Shown one piece after another: positions 22,451 through 35,639 of a DNA stretch of 64,000 nucleotides. The position numbers were made by a program, and so were the translations under genes. The notes under the pieces are model-generated. The model saw nothing but the letters and a program-made list of their open reading frames with translations, was not told the DNA's origin and did no database searches. Source of the stretch: Eremophila alpestris peregrina (Eukaryota; Chordata; Aves; Passeriformes; Alaudidae); assembly GCA_009792885.1 (NCBI GenBank), contig WMCF01000025.1, positions 1,447,852 through 1,511,851 of the forward strand. The letters run 5' to 3'. Each line of letters begins with the position of its first letter. Position 1 is the first letter of the stretch.

Positions 22451-25400
22451 GGCTGCTGCCGTGAGGCTTCGCTCCTTGCTGGCCACGGCTTGCCAGTGTC
22501 TCCTGCAGCTGGATCGCACGAGTGGGTGTGCTGCAAGGGTGGTAGCGGGAAGAGGTGACACGGCGGCCTTTGCCAGGGAGCGCAGAGCAGAGGTTGTCTG
22601 GGGGCCACGGGGATCATGGGGGGCTGGAGCGTGTCCTAAAAGAAAGAGGTGAGGGAGCTGGGCCTGTTCAGCCTCGAGGAGAGATGACAGAGGGGACCTC
22701 ATTGATGTGAATGAATGTCTGAAGGGGGGATGCCAAGAAGATGGAGTCAGGCTCTTCTCAGTGGTGCTCAGGAATAGCACAGGAGGCAATGGGCAGAAAC
22801 TGATGCAGACGAAATTCCACCTGAATATGAAGAAGAACTTCTTTATTGTGGGAGTGACTGTGCCTTGGTACACGTTGCCCAGAGAGGTTGTGGAATCTCC
22901 CTCACTGGAGATATTCAGGACCTGTCTGGACACAATCCTGTGCCATTTGCTCTGGGATGACCCACTGTGGTCCCTTCAATCTGACCCATTCTGTGAGTCT
23001 GTTGTTTGGATAGTCTTCATTTAGATGAAATATATTGCTGATGTCAGCACTGGATGCTAAAAGCAGGTGGTACCCAATAGGCTTTCTTCTGGTTTGGTGA
23101 GGAGGCTTGGATGTTTGCAGGTAGTGAACTGCAAAGCTGCAACAGAGTGGTTTCTTCAGTAGGACAGGTGGGTTCTGACCTGATGGAACGGGTCACTCAA
23201 AGGTCAGCTGACACAGTTGGGCTTTCTTCCACTCAGAAAGAAAAGCCAGAGGAGGGAGAAGAAGGTGGAGAGGAAGATAGGTTTGTATGAATAAATAAAT
23301 ACAAAACGCTACTGTGGAGGGGTGAGAACAGCTTGGACTCCACAGTTCTTAAAAATAAGATGGGAAACACCATGGTTAAATTTAGAAGTGAGTCTAAGTG
23401 AGACAGGAGGAGGAGTGAGGAGGATAGTAAGGTATTAAATCAGCAAGGTATTTGGCTGATGTTTTTTTAGCAAAACTTAGTAATGTTTAGTGTATTAAAA
23501 AAAAAGAAAGAATACCGAATTCTACCTTTGTTTCTTTTGTGCTATGGTGGTAATGTCCTCTCCATCTCTAAAGCTTTTTTTTTTAATTTCTGCTTGCTCA
23601 TTTTTATTTTCAAATTGTGTTTCAAATTGTGTTGTTAAAATGTTTCCTTTTATGACCTGGTAGTTTTGTTTAAGAGTCTTTGAAGAATTTTGTAGAATAA
23701 TCTGTTTGAATCATCATGATTTCATGTGCTCACTGGTTCCTTCAGAGAGCTCCATTTGATCTGAGGGGCTTCCATTTTGCAAAGATGTCAGTAATTTAAT
23801 GATTGGACATATTTATAATTCCAATGTCATCTTGTTTGCCAAAAGCCTGCTTGTCTGAGAATGCTTTTGTCATTCCAGTTGTTTTATTATCTGATAATGA
23901 CTTTGTCATTAATAGATAGCAAATAGAAGGCTTTTTGCAGCTTGGGCTTCATCTGTGATTTACACCTGCAGCCGTCAGATGTGGTTTGACCACTTTGCAC
24001 AAAACATTTTGAGTAAAGCTTTGTGTGCATGAATGAAAGTGGGGAAAGATGGAAATTAGGGCTGAGAAACAGAGTGACAGACGACGCACATGTGTGACTT
24101 GACAATCTGCAAGTGTGGTGGGCAGACCCTGGCTGTGCATCAGATCTCACCAAAGCCACTCTGTCACTCCCCTCCTCAGAAAATACAACAAAAGGCTCGT
24201 GGGTTTAGAGAAGGGCAGGGAGAGGACACTCACCAGGTCATGGGCAAAACAGACATGGGTATATGTAGTTTATTAACATTTAAATCAGAGTAGAACAATG
24301 AGAACTCCAAGAGAAAATTGACTTTTCCCTCTGGGCTTAACTTTCCTCCTGAATTCTCTAATTCCTCCTGCCTGAGCAATGCAGGGGATGGGGGCTCCCG
24401 TTAGTTCATCACACTTTGTTTCTGCTGCTCCTTCCTCCTCGGGGGGGGGACTCCTCACACTCTTCCCCTGCTCCAGCGTGGGTTCCTCTCATGGATTGCA
24501 GTCCTTCAGGAACAGACTGTTCCAGTGTGAGTCCCCCGCAGGGTGACAAGTCCTGCCAGCAAACCTGCTCCAGCCTGGGCTCCTTCCTCCATGGGTCTGC
24601 AAGTCCCTGCCAGGAGCCTGCTCCAGCACAGGCTTCCCACAGGGTCACTGCCTCCTCTCAGGCATCAACGTGCTCTGCTGTGGGATCCTCCATGGGTTGC
24701 AGGGGCACAGCTGCTTCACCATGGTCTTCACTGTGGGCTTCAGGGGAATCTCAGCTCTGGCACCTGGAGCAACCCATGAGTTGTTTTTTATGGTGATTTC
24801 ACTCTGCTCTGAATTTACAGTAAAATTTGCTTACAGTCTGTCCAAAGTGGTGATCATAATAAATCATAATTAGTAATTAAACTGGTTCTATTGTTATACA
24901 AACTTCATCTGTTTTTTTTCCTTAGTTAATGTTTGTTTTTTTCTCTCCCATGAGTTTTTTTAGCTCATGGGCAGAGCCCTTATACAAAGCAGTTATATGT
25001 ATCAAAATTACTTTCTGAAATATACTGAATTGTGTTTTGTGGTTTGTTTTTTTTTTTTCCCCAAAAAGGTAACAAGGGCTGTTTCTGGAAAATGCTTGGG
25101 TGAGAGGGGCATTATGTGATTTTAAGCTTAAAATTGTCTTGGAATAACAAATTCTGTTAGGGCTTGAAAATTTTTGAGGCTGCAGTGTCACTTGTCATGT
25201 GACTGTGGGAGGCTGGAGCATTTTAACATCAATTTTTCTAGCACCCTCCTTTATAAAATATATGTGCACTTTAAATTAGTGGTGTGAGAATAGTTTTTCT
25301 TCTGGTATGTGTTAAATTCTCTCTTCCTGCAGAGTGAAAAAATGCCTGTTTTGATTTCCCTTACAGCCAGAGTTGATTCCTGTGGGTGCTTTCAGACTGA

Positions 25401-28400
25401 GAGACTTCAAGTGTGTGGGAGCAGAGGGTTGTAGGAAGGGTCTGTTGCAAAGCAGAGATTAATAGACATACTCCTTTTTTTTCCCCTTAAGAACTACCTC
25501 CTGTTTGCATGCAAATAATCTTAGGGAGTCTGAATAGAATGCTTCATAAGTGGAGTGTGACAGATTAGCTGGGACCTCTCCAAGTGGTTATGTCTGCTTA
25601 TCAGTAGAATATGGGGAGAAATAGATTTTGTACTCTGAGAGTTCTCTCTGGTTGGTGGTGGAGATGAAACAGGGCAGACAGTGATTGCTTGTTTCTCATG
25701 TTTGAGGAGAAGGGAGTAGAGGAAGTGATAATTGTCTCAGATACCAAAGACTCATGACATTAGAAGCTCCTACAAGTAGGAAATAGGATACATCAGGAAG
25801 ATGTGGGCTTTCATGCTTTAGCTTGTGGGATGTCTGGACACCATCTGTACTCTTAGAAAAGGATAGGGAATAATATTTACCAGGAGCTAAATTACACCAG
25901 TAAAAGAGACCCAGTCAAACTGTTCAGGTTATTCCAGTGTAAACCAAAATTTTCAGCTGAGGTCAGTCACTTCAAAAGGAAAGAAGTGCAGTAAAATAAT
26001 TTGATTGAAAATTATGGTTCTACATGAGAACCTGTTATTTGAGAACTTTCTGCATTAATAGTAATAAATATTAGAGATGGATTCTCTCTGTAATATTTTC
26101 TAGGTTACAATAAGTATTACTGGTACTCTGTTTTTCAACTAGGTAATGAAAAGCACAGTATTAAAGTTGCTTCTCAACAAGAAGATGGTGAACCTACACT
26201 ACAGGACATGGCTGTGCTTATTGAACAAGTCACTGGAGTTCCAGTTCCTTTTCAGAAACTGATATACAAAGGTAACTGATAAATCTGCCATGTTTCTTAC
26301 AGATGATGAGATTTCATCAGATGTCCGTGTTTTGAATGCCTTCAAAAAGACATTCTTATGCCACTAACTGTACTTAAACTGTCTTTTTCCTCTGTCATTC
26401 CTCATTTAGGAAAGTCTCTGAAAGAATTGGAACAACCATTATCAGCACTTGGTGTTAAAAATGGTTGCAAAGTTATGTTGATTGGGAAAAGGGTAAGCAT
26501 TGCTTTTGGACCTTTTTTCCCCTTAAACTGTCATCATTTTTGTCACTAAGTCAGCTGCTGTACACAGAAACAAGCTGTAGCATTAACCTAATTTTGTATA
26601 CCTATCCACCATGTTGAGTTCAGTCTCATGTTACACTGCAAATAACTTCAGTTTGTACTTTTCTGAAATTACATTATTGACTGGCTTTTGCTCTACATTA
26701 TTGACAAGACTCTGCCTAATCTGTGGTCAGTGCTCATGAACCTTCTGTGCACTGATGACCTTATCTGCTCATCTTATTTTTTTTAAATTATTTATTTAAA
26801 AAAAAAACTTTACCAACTGTAGCTACTGAGTCTTGATGGTCTGGGTTATTTCTGATGAAGTGATTTGTGGCTGGCTTTGCAAGTCAAGGATGAGGTAATA
26901 ATCTTGTGATGTAAATGTTGCCTATACTTTGGAAATGATAAGTTGACAAAAAGAAAAAAAATTGAATTTTTCCTTTTCCCTTAAAATTAATCTCATTAAA
27001 TGTGTTTATATATATTGCTGATTTAATATGTTTGTAATTAAGCTTTGGAAGAAGCTTATTTGGTAGGTATTAAAATATGGAAAGAATAGCCACAGTGTAG
27101 TGTGTATTCGAAACCCTCAGAAGCCTTTGTGTGTATCAGCACTGCTGCTTTTTAGCTGCCTTGTGTCTTTATTTGTTCCTTAGTTGTGAATGTTGTACTT
27201 TTGAATACACAGAATAGTCCAGAAGAGGAGGCTGAATTAAAGAAGTTAAAAGATTTGGAGAAGTCAGTGGAGCAAATAGCTAATAAGTTAGAGGAAGTTA
27301 ATAAAGAGTTCACAAGTATCCAGAAGGTATGCCAGTTTTGTATCACTTTATCTCTTTGCAAAGCAGTTTTGTAGGTATATCTAAATTATATTGGATTTAA
27401 AGGTGTATTTTAAAAAACCCAAACAAAACAGTTTGAAGGTTTTGAGTAGTCAGTAATAGGCTGCCCCTCCTAAATGTCCATGTGTCAGTAATAATTCTTA
27501 GTGAATTCCAAATGCCATTTATGAGTTTGCAAAATAGAGACATGGCACTGTTCAGAAAAAGGTAAATATTGTTTCATATGGGATAAGTTGCATTCTTTAT
27601 ATCTGGAAAAAACTTGGAGTTCTCTCAAAGTCCAAAGAGGAAGGTCTATTAAATGTTTATCATTTTAGTAAACCTAACAGATCTTATATTTACCACATCA
27701 AGAATTGATAAAATGCAGAAGAATACAGATTAAGATTGGAGTCCCTATCATGCTTGAAAATACAGAAATAGTAAAAGATGTTTTCTGCTGTTGTGGATTG
27801 ACAGATTTTCAAAGGTGAGTATTGTGTAGGGTATGGGATAATTTTGTTTTTTCTTCTTCAGGGATTTTTAGCAAAGGATCTCCAAGCAGAAGCACTAAAA
27901 CAGCTGGACAAGAGGATAAAAGGAACTGCAGAGCAGTTCATGAAGACCCTTGAACAGATTGATGCCATTGTAAGTAACTAACCACAGGGATTTTAGGTCT
28001 AGTACAACGTTTTAGAAGACTTATAATCAGTGACTTGGTGTTTAGATTTGGGAAATGATGGAGTCCCTGTACTTTGTTTCATGAAATTTTGTTTCTTGAG
28101 AAAGTGGAGCAGCCACAGCTAAGACTAATTATAATTAATTTCTTTCAAATCTGTAACAGTTGTTTGTTACTTTATTGTATAAGAGCCTATGACATTGAAA
28201 AGTCTTTTTTTTTTTTTAATAAGTGAGGGTTTGGATTACTGGTGATTGCACACTGGTTACATTGCACATACTTGTTTCTTTTAATATACAAAGCTGGCTG
28301 TGAGATTAGTCCCGAAAACTGGACTAATGTGTAATCTTGCAGATGAAATATAGGGAGGTGGAATCTTTAAATAAAATGTGTGAGTTCAGGGTGCTGCTGT

Positions 28401-31400
28401 TACACCAGGTCAGATGAACAGGCCACCAGCTTACTGAGGCAGCACTCAGCTGTGCTGTGGTTGTGCAGTGTATATAGGCAGCAGTACAGACTGGTAATGA
28501 GGGCTGTGTATGACCAGTAAATGAGTTCCACTGGAGTAAAAAATGGCAAGTAGAAATGCAAAGCAGTAAAGTATTTTATCTTGTTGTAGAATTGGTTTAT
28601 ACAAGTAATTAGCATTCTTTTCAGCAGCCAAGTAAAAAGCTGCTTCTGACACATTTGCTAAATGCTATTGAACATGTAGAGGTGCTGTTGATGTCAACAG
28701 CATGTTAAAAAATTCAGAGGGGAAAAATGTGACTGACTGAGAAGAATGGATGATGTATTGTATAAGACAAACGTACCAGCAAGCTCACACTATAAATGTT
28801 CCAGTCTTTTTCTTTGGCAGAATTGTCACAGCTCATTAAGGTGTGTCAGCTGCTGTGTGTTATTTGGATTACTCAGAACTATACAGCTTGATGCAAAATG
28901 AGATTTGGTTGGTTACAGAGAGATAAGGGTGAGGAAGCCTGAATATTGTTTTCTTTCTATTCTAGGAGTATGACTCTTACTGGTAGCAGACAAGCTCATT
29001 AATTAGAGGAGCTGAGTTTGGAACTAAATACTTTTACTAGACACCATGCATTCAGCAATTTAAAAGACAGGATTTGGAAGGTGGAAAAGTTTGTAGTCAT
29101 ACAGAAGTGGGGTGTGAGAGCAAAAATACAGTGTTGTCACTGCCAGAGGTGTGAAAGTAAAGTCATAGAGGGATGCTTTTAGGTAGAGCATCTGTAACAT
29201 GAATGTGTTTAAACAGCTACTGCTTTCGCTGCATCTTACAAAGTTTTAATTTGTCTGACACAGACAGATATTGCCATAAGCCACAGATCTTAGATGATTT
29301 CTTCAGGAAGAATGCAGTTGAGTCTTGTTCAATAGTTGAAGATGTGATATTTTTTTCATCAGTTAAAACATTTGGTCCAGGAACAGAAGTCAAAATACAG
29401 TATTTGTTACAAATCTCAGTGAGAAGAACACAGGGAATGCTTTACTTGGTCATCTGGCTCAAGTATTTAAATATCTGAAAGGGTTTTTCAAGAAAAAGCA
29501 GTTTTTCTGAGATTAATAGGAAAACTTGAATCCACAGTCATGACAGTATGTAGTTGTAAACCAGCTCTGATTTAATGAACATTTTTCACCAATATCACAA
29601 TGTGAGCACTCACTTTGTCCTCAAGATGGTCTTCTATTAAATGGCAGATTTTTTAATTTAGAAAGACAATATTGCAGAGAACAGATTGTTCTAAGAATCG
29701 AAAAAAGCTTTCTCTTCTGAAATACCAGTCACTGATTTTGTTAACATAAGTTCACAACAAATCTGTCAAATTGCATCTGTCAGTATTGAGGACATTGATA
29801 GTGCTACTGACTCATGGTTATGCTCTGGTGGCACATCCTCCTTTCCTGAGGATTTCTTTAAATTATAGTTGCTCAGCAGAACTTGTTTAAATTGCCATGC
29901 CTTTCTGATGAAATTCAACTGTCTCCTTGTCTCTGCTATATTTGTCATTGGATAAATCCATATGAAATAAACATTTCAAGGATTGAAAGAAAGAAGTATT
30001 CTGAAAAAAACCCTATCACTGTTCCTGTAACAAGCATTTCCCAGATGTCTGGGAAATTTTTCCACTTACAGTAAGATGAGATCCTATTAGTAACCTTTTT
30101 GAATTTATCTGGATCAATAAAAATGTGATAAGCATCTCTTACTATAATACTTTAATCTCTTAGCATGAGTTGTAAACATGAAATCAGATCTTCAGAGAAG
30201 GGTATTTCTAAAGCTCAAGGAGCATTGTCACATGAAAGGGGAGGTTTTCTCCAACCCTTTCTGATTTGATTTGTGTGTCAGTGTCCCAGGTTAGCTGAGA
30301 CCCTTGTGCCCCACCAGTCTGTCAGTGTCCTGTTAAGGGGACCCTTCCCTGAGCAGCCCATTTGATGCAAGGGTGGTTCAGCTGACTTGCTTGGGGTCAC
30401 ATGCAAACAGAGAGGCCCCTCGTGGACCTCCACACCTTTCACTGGCCTGTTGGTGCCCCAGGCAAGATTCAGGGACAAATTCAGGACACAGCAGCATAAG
30501 AGGGACCCTCCTGGATATCCACAATCAAAATGTTACCTGCTGCCAGTGACTGTAAGTGCCCTTGAAGGACTCACTTCACCAGTTTATGGAATAGCCCTCC
30601 CTTATTAATACAACAGAAAACTCTGACAGGATTGCTGGTTGTACTATCTGGCTGCCAAAACACACTTAAAGCAATATACTAACCAGCTGTAATCCCCAAT
30701 AATTCAGTCTTCCTTATTTTGATGCCATTTTTAACTTACTCTTATACTGTTTTTATGTTTAGGTGGAGCTAGTGTGACTCTAGTCATGCATCATGTTCAG
30801 TGGGGGGTGGTTGTACTTTGGAGATGGGTATTGTCAGTATTACATCTGAGGTGACTTTTGGGGCTGGAACTATACATTGGTATTGCATCCAAGGTAAACT
30901 TTGGAATGGAGGTGGGCCACGGTTGCTGGTTCAACAGCAGGAAATCTTTTTCCTTCCTTGGCTGACAGCTGTTATGTGGCTTATCAGCTACAAGACACCA
31001 CCTTGTTCCCCCTCTTGCAATATTTGGACAGACGTTGGCTTTGGTGTCTCCAGCCCACCCTCTCTTTAGGCGTCCTTAGTGTGTATTGTGTGTGGCAGGT
31101 CAGGCAATGCTGACCTCATTCCATCCAGGGAGCAGCAACTCCAGTTTCTCCCTATAATTTTCCATATTGTTATATCTGGGTTGGGAACTTTCCACCCTGC
31201 TCCATCCTCCATTTCATCCCCCCTTAGCCTGTATGCTGACTACAGTTTTTGTAACTTTTCTACCAAGTTCCAGTAATGGGAAATAGGTTGTAGCTTTCTA
31301 CTCCAGCCACCATGCTGTCAGGGCTCAAGAGGGAAACACTAGTGGAATACCTCTGAGGTGATAAGGAGCGTTCCCATCAAGAGGTGACACGGCCCACAGT

Positions 31401-34400
31401 TCAGCTGAAGTGCCTCACACCAGCACACTCAGCATGGGCAACAAACAGGAGAAGTAGAATCCATTTGTCTGAACAATAAAAAAAAAAAAAAAAAAAAAAA
31501 ANNNNNNNNNNAAAAAAAAAAAAAAAAAAACAAAAAAAACCCCCGCCTTGTTTTGTTTTGTTTTTTGATTTTTACAGAAGTTTATGTATCTAAACCTCCA
31601 AGCTGTGCTTGCATTTTAGCTGAAATGAAACAGATTAGGTTAGGGAAACCTGTATTCTTGGTCTGGAGTTAGGGTGGAAAATAAAAGGTAAACTAGTGAA
31701 AAACTCCCAAGATTTTTATGCATCTTCACCAGTGAGAACGAGTGTTTTTAAGAATGTTCACATAAACTTTATATAATGATAATCATCTGTACAGGTGTTT
31801 TACCTGTTAAAAAAAAGAAATCACAAACCTGAGCACCATTCCTCAGCAACAGCCCAATTTCACATAGCTCAAAAAGGACAAAGCATGTCACACTTGCTAG
31901 GATGCCATACATGAACATAATGGGTGGTAGGAGTACAGAAAATGATGCAGTTTGAATGAAATTAAAACCTGACATCGTGTAACACTTCACATCTGTTGCC
32001 TTGCATGAGTACATTGCAGAGATGATCAGATGTATAGCTTAGACTGGCAATAGCTGCATTAATAATTATATGGTCTAATGGTGGCAAGTGATTGAGTTAC
32101 CGTATTTGTAAGAAATTTATTCATGTTATAATCTCTGAAAAAAATCCCTGGAGATAAAGCTCAGCCAACCAGTTAACACACGCCACAGCAGAAAAAGCAG
32201 TGTGTGTAGTCTGTTGTTGTATATTCCCTAAAGAAATGTGGTACATTTGCTAGCCCTGTTCTTTGCTGCATCCCTGACTTTTTAATAACTTTTTCTTATA
32301 TATTCTTTCCTATGTAATCACCCTTACTGAGCAGGCATGGCATTCTCAGGATGCCTATTCAGAGGATTCTTTGATAATTCCAGTTTTTGCTGTAAGTCTG
32401 ATATATTAATTTCAGCATTAACCTGCATCCACTTGTTTGCTTATTTTACTGCAGAATCTGCCAGAGAATTTCAGTGACTGCAAACTGAAAAAGAAGGGGC
32501 TGGTGAAGAGGGTCCAGGTGAGTTTTCTTGGTTTGTTTTTGGTGGGTTTTTTCCTTTTTTTTTTTTTCCCTCCATAAAAGCTGGGCACTTGTATACCAGG
32601 AGTTTGTAAAAATTATCTGTTTAGATTTTTTCAGTGTTTGTTCTTACATTGGTATTTTGTATGACTCCCCTTTGAGAGGTATTTAATAACTTTGTAAAAC
32701 AGCACACCAAATACAGATTTTCATAGTTCATGCTGTCTTAAGATAATGTTTGTCATTTACATTAATGGTGTGTCTTATGGCTGCCTGACCATGTGAAGTA
32801 ATCCTGATAACTTCTAAGGACAACAGGATTGATCATTCCTCCTTTTTTGAATCTTGGTGGACTGGAGTAATGACTGAGGTCTGAGAAACAAAGATGCAGT
32901 CAACTGTAACTCCTGCTGACCTACTTGACCTTGCCAGAGGTGTTCTCTGGAAAATTTAGCTTCTATTGCGATGCACCAAATTTCTTGGGAGAGTAGGTCT
33001 TTGAGATCTGTGCAGCAGAGTAACTGTGCTGGGGATGGAGAGTTTAATTGCTTTACTATGATGCTTGTAAATTCCTAGGCATTGTTTTCTTAGAGACCTT
33101 GAACTGAAGGTTTGTTAATAAATACTGGAATTCAGCTCCCTCCACTCAGACTTCCATAAATGAATGGTAATGCAACTTGTGTTACTGTTCTTATTTGTAT
33201 TGTGCTAGCTTTAGTGCCAGGTTGGGCTCCTAAAAATTGTTTGTGGAAATACCTCACATTCATATATAGAGTTGAATGATTTTGTCTTTTACTGTAACCT
33301 TATTAAATACTTCCCATTGATGTTTAACAAGTTTTTTAGAATAACCATCTATTTTTGAGGGAGGCCCACGAAGAAGCACTTCATAGGAGAAATGCTTTTA
33401 GTTACAGCTTTAGGGACAAAGCACTTTGTACTCAGTTATTGAGATAAGTTCAGATAATGCAAATGAAGGTGGTTGCTGGTGTGGCTGTGTAATGGGGGGT
33501 TCTGAACACACTCTTGATTCCGTGTGCCCAACCAAGGCAGCAAAACTTGTAGTAGACTGGTGGCTATCAACTTTGTGGAAGCTACTGGATCTCCACTCTT
33601 GGGTGAAGTTACAGCAGAAGCAAGTGGGGTTTTGTATAAGAACTGCTGTTAAAGCATAAAATGGATTCTGTTGAGCAGGGATCAGAATTATTTATGTGCT
33701 TTTATAGGCAGCAGCATTATGCAGCTGTGGGTTATGAACCCTTTGAGGACTGCAGAAGAATCCTAAGGGGTTTCAGACCAGAGCTGTCAACTACAGTTTG
33801 TTTTTCTAGAGCAAGAACAAGAAAACAGTGGCAAGTTATGCTTATTATTTTTAAGTATCCCTGAAAGCAAGGGGAAACTGTTAACTGCTTTCTACTGCTG
33901 GCAGTCACACATTTTCCAGGCTGGGGAGATAAATACGAAAGAGTAGCAGCCAGCAACTGCAGTTGTTACCACCTTCACTCTTTCATTACTCAAGTTCTTA
34001 CAGACTTGAGTTGCTGACAGCTCCAGGGATTGCTTGGAAACAGATGACTCAAAGCAGTGTGATGGTTGAGGAACGTTCACGTGGCACAACAGTTTGCTGC
34101 TGTAGAAGGAAAGTGCTGTCTTAGTGTCATTTTAATGCAATTAACATGAAATGTCTGATTTGACTGTCAGAGTCTGGTGTAGACATAGCAAAAACAAAGA
34201 CAAGACATGAATAGCTAATGAAAGAATCCTTCTCAGAAAGTGCAGTGTGCTTGCATACCTTGGGATTGGCCTACAACAGTTTATTGGCTTAAAGTGTAGG
34301 GCTGTGTACAGGTTAGCAAAGTGGCATGGGGCTGCTGGCTCCCAGTTGCTTTCTGTGTGTTACTTGTGAGAATTCGTGGGCAGGTTCTAAGAAAGTGTAA

Positions 34401-35047
34401 GGTGCCTTGGACTGCCCTTTTGGGAATGGAGCCTTCTGTCTTTTCAGGAACACCAGCTACTGATGAAGATGAAGGTTCAATGGTGCCTGGTAGTCTTAAG
34501 AAGTAGAAAAGGCCCTGGTTTGATGAAAGCTTGTTTTAAATTTGACTGAGCAAGTTTGTCCCTCCGAGCCTTGGCCTCTGAAGTATGTGTTTTAGAAAGG
34601 AGCTCAGAAGTCATGTTCTAAACTGAATGAAGCACTAACTTCATTCTGTCTAACTAACTGTCTGAACCTTTATATTTCCTATTGTTGTTCATGAACTTTG
34701 GATCAATTGAAAATAAGTCAGCATAAGGACTAGTGATGGTGGGCAGCCATGCTTTTATCCTTATTAGCCTTATCCAGTGTCATATTTCTGTTGGATTCTG
34801 GGTGAATGCAGGTGTGCATAAGCTATTACCAAACCAATGGCAAAGTGGTTGTTGGCATCTTCAAATTCACAATAGAAACTGCACTTTCAGTTCTTCACAA
34901 ACACCTCCCAGTGCCCAATTGTGTATCCAATAACATTTGTTTGTTTTTTGTTCTCAGGTTTTTCTTGCCCAGTGTGATACCATTGAAGGGAATATTGGTC
35001 AAGAAATGGACAAGCTACGGTCAAAGAATTTGGCACTGGCAGAATGA
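22189..35047 (+). CDS. BAG1: BAG family molecular chaperone regulator 1
   Basis: Hsp70/Hsc70 nucleotide-exchange co-chaperone, anti-apoptotic, with an N-terminal ubiquitin-like domain and a C-terminal three-helix BAG domain. Exons: 22189-22231, 26143-26271, 26410-26492, 27213-27326, 27862-27969, 32455-32517, 34958-35047. These join to 209 residues. Residues about 8-80 form the ubiquitin-like domain (VTVTVTYSNEKHS to CKVMLIGKR); the BAG domain follows from NSPEEEAELKKLKDLEKSV through GFLAKDLQAEALKQLDKRIK to the C-terminal end LRSKNLALAE. The ATG was chosen because MAAPGAPVTVTVTYSN aligns with the shortest human isoform and an in-frame TGA stands 31 codons upstream. The long N-terminal extension of mammalian BAG-1L/M is therefore not encoded in this exon. 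Confidence 0.97.
22625..23000 (+). repeat. CR1 LINE 3' region, sense, in BAG1 intron 1
   Basis: Sense-orientation CR1: 'gagctgggcctgttcagcct', 'ggacctcattgatgtgaatg', 'gaagaagaacttctttattg', 'ttgcccagagaggttgtgga', ending near 'ctgacccattctgtga'. It is about 375 bp, 5' truncated, with diverged coding remnant and no function expected. Confidence 0.92.
24150..24780 (-). repeat. Avian interspersed repeat (probably ERV/LTR-derived) in BAG1 intron 1
   Basis: This unit is recognisable as a dispersed avian repeat: 'gggcagggagaggacactca', 'gggcaaaacagacatgggta', then a block in which CTGCTCCAGC-like words recur about every 50 bases (near 24468, 24518, 24565, 24618), and 'cttcaccatggtcttcactg'. A short open frame on the minus strand (24409-24648) runs through the recurring words. 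I recall this family as widespread in bird genomes and think it is retrovirus-derived, but cannot confirm the class. No intact viral gene is present. Confidence 0.55.
30282..31480 (+). mobile_element. Possible LTR-type or retrotransposed insertion in BAG1 intron 5
   Basis: Composition shifts sharply to GC-rich sequence beginning 'tgtcccaggttagctgagac' and running to an AATAAA (31471 area) followed by a long poly(A). The TGT start resembles avian LTRs, and the A tail resembles a retrotransposed transcript. I found no clean target-site duplication and no protein homology in the short open frames. Identity is uncertain. Confidence 0.3.
31478..31540. repeat. Poly(A) tract broken by a 10-N gap
   Basis: Adenine runs occur on both sides of ten N (31502-31511). 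Assembly evidently failed in the homopolymer, so its true length is unknown. It follows an AATAAA, as expected for the tail of an inserted transcript. Confidence 0.85.
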
Positions 35048-35513
35048 GGCATCGCCTTACATAAATAGGAAACGTAATTGCTCTATGAGCAAGAAGAAAA
35101 GTTTGCTCTTTGTTTTGGAGCACATATCCAGCTTCCTTTTGTTTCTTTTTTCCCAAAGCCCAGTCTGTTAAGACTGGTACCAGTCAGTCATTTCTTGCTG
35201 GTTGTCTTGTTTGCCGCTTGGTTAGAACTATTATTTTGAAAAGAAAATCCTTCCTGAAGAATGGCTGAACTAATCTTTGTGATAAATTGTGTATCTTATG
35301 GACGATAAGATAGTTTAGTTAACTAAGTTATGAAGTTTTCAGTGGTGGGCAGTTTTTCTGATATATCTTTGAATTTATTAACAGCTCAAATCAAAGAAGG
35401 TCTATAATCGTACAAGTGCCATAAGTTGCAGTTGTAGGACTTCAGCTTGAATGAAAAAGGCAAACTGAGACAACATCTGGGAAAGTTGAACATTCTAGTA
35501 GACAGTTCAGAGC

Positions 35514-35628
35514 AATAAAAAACCCCTACGCATTTGTATCTACTTAATGTTTGTATGCATTTATAAATATAAGAAAGCTTGACTATAAGGGAGTCGTACC
35601 TATTTTAGCCTTAAATTGTCATAATAAA
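35514..35628 (+). terminator. BAG1 polyadenylation signals
   Basis: AATAAA at 35514-35519 and again at 35623-35628, about 470 and 580 bases after the BAG1 stop. Either or both may be used. The second is followed by TG-rich sequence, as expected for a downstream element. Confidence 0.6.
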
Positions 35629-35639
35629 TGGAATGTACT

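Noticed and set aside
21849..22617. Frames of up to 230 codons on the minus strand across the BAG1 promoter
   Set aside because: Pro/Arg/Ala-rich translation of CpG-island sequence and of the tandem repeat, without splice signals or recognisable domain.
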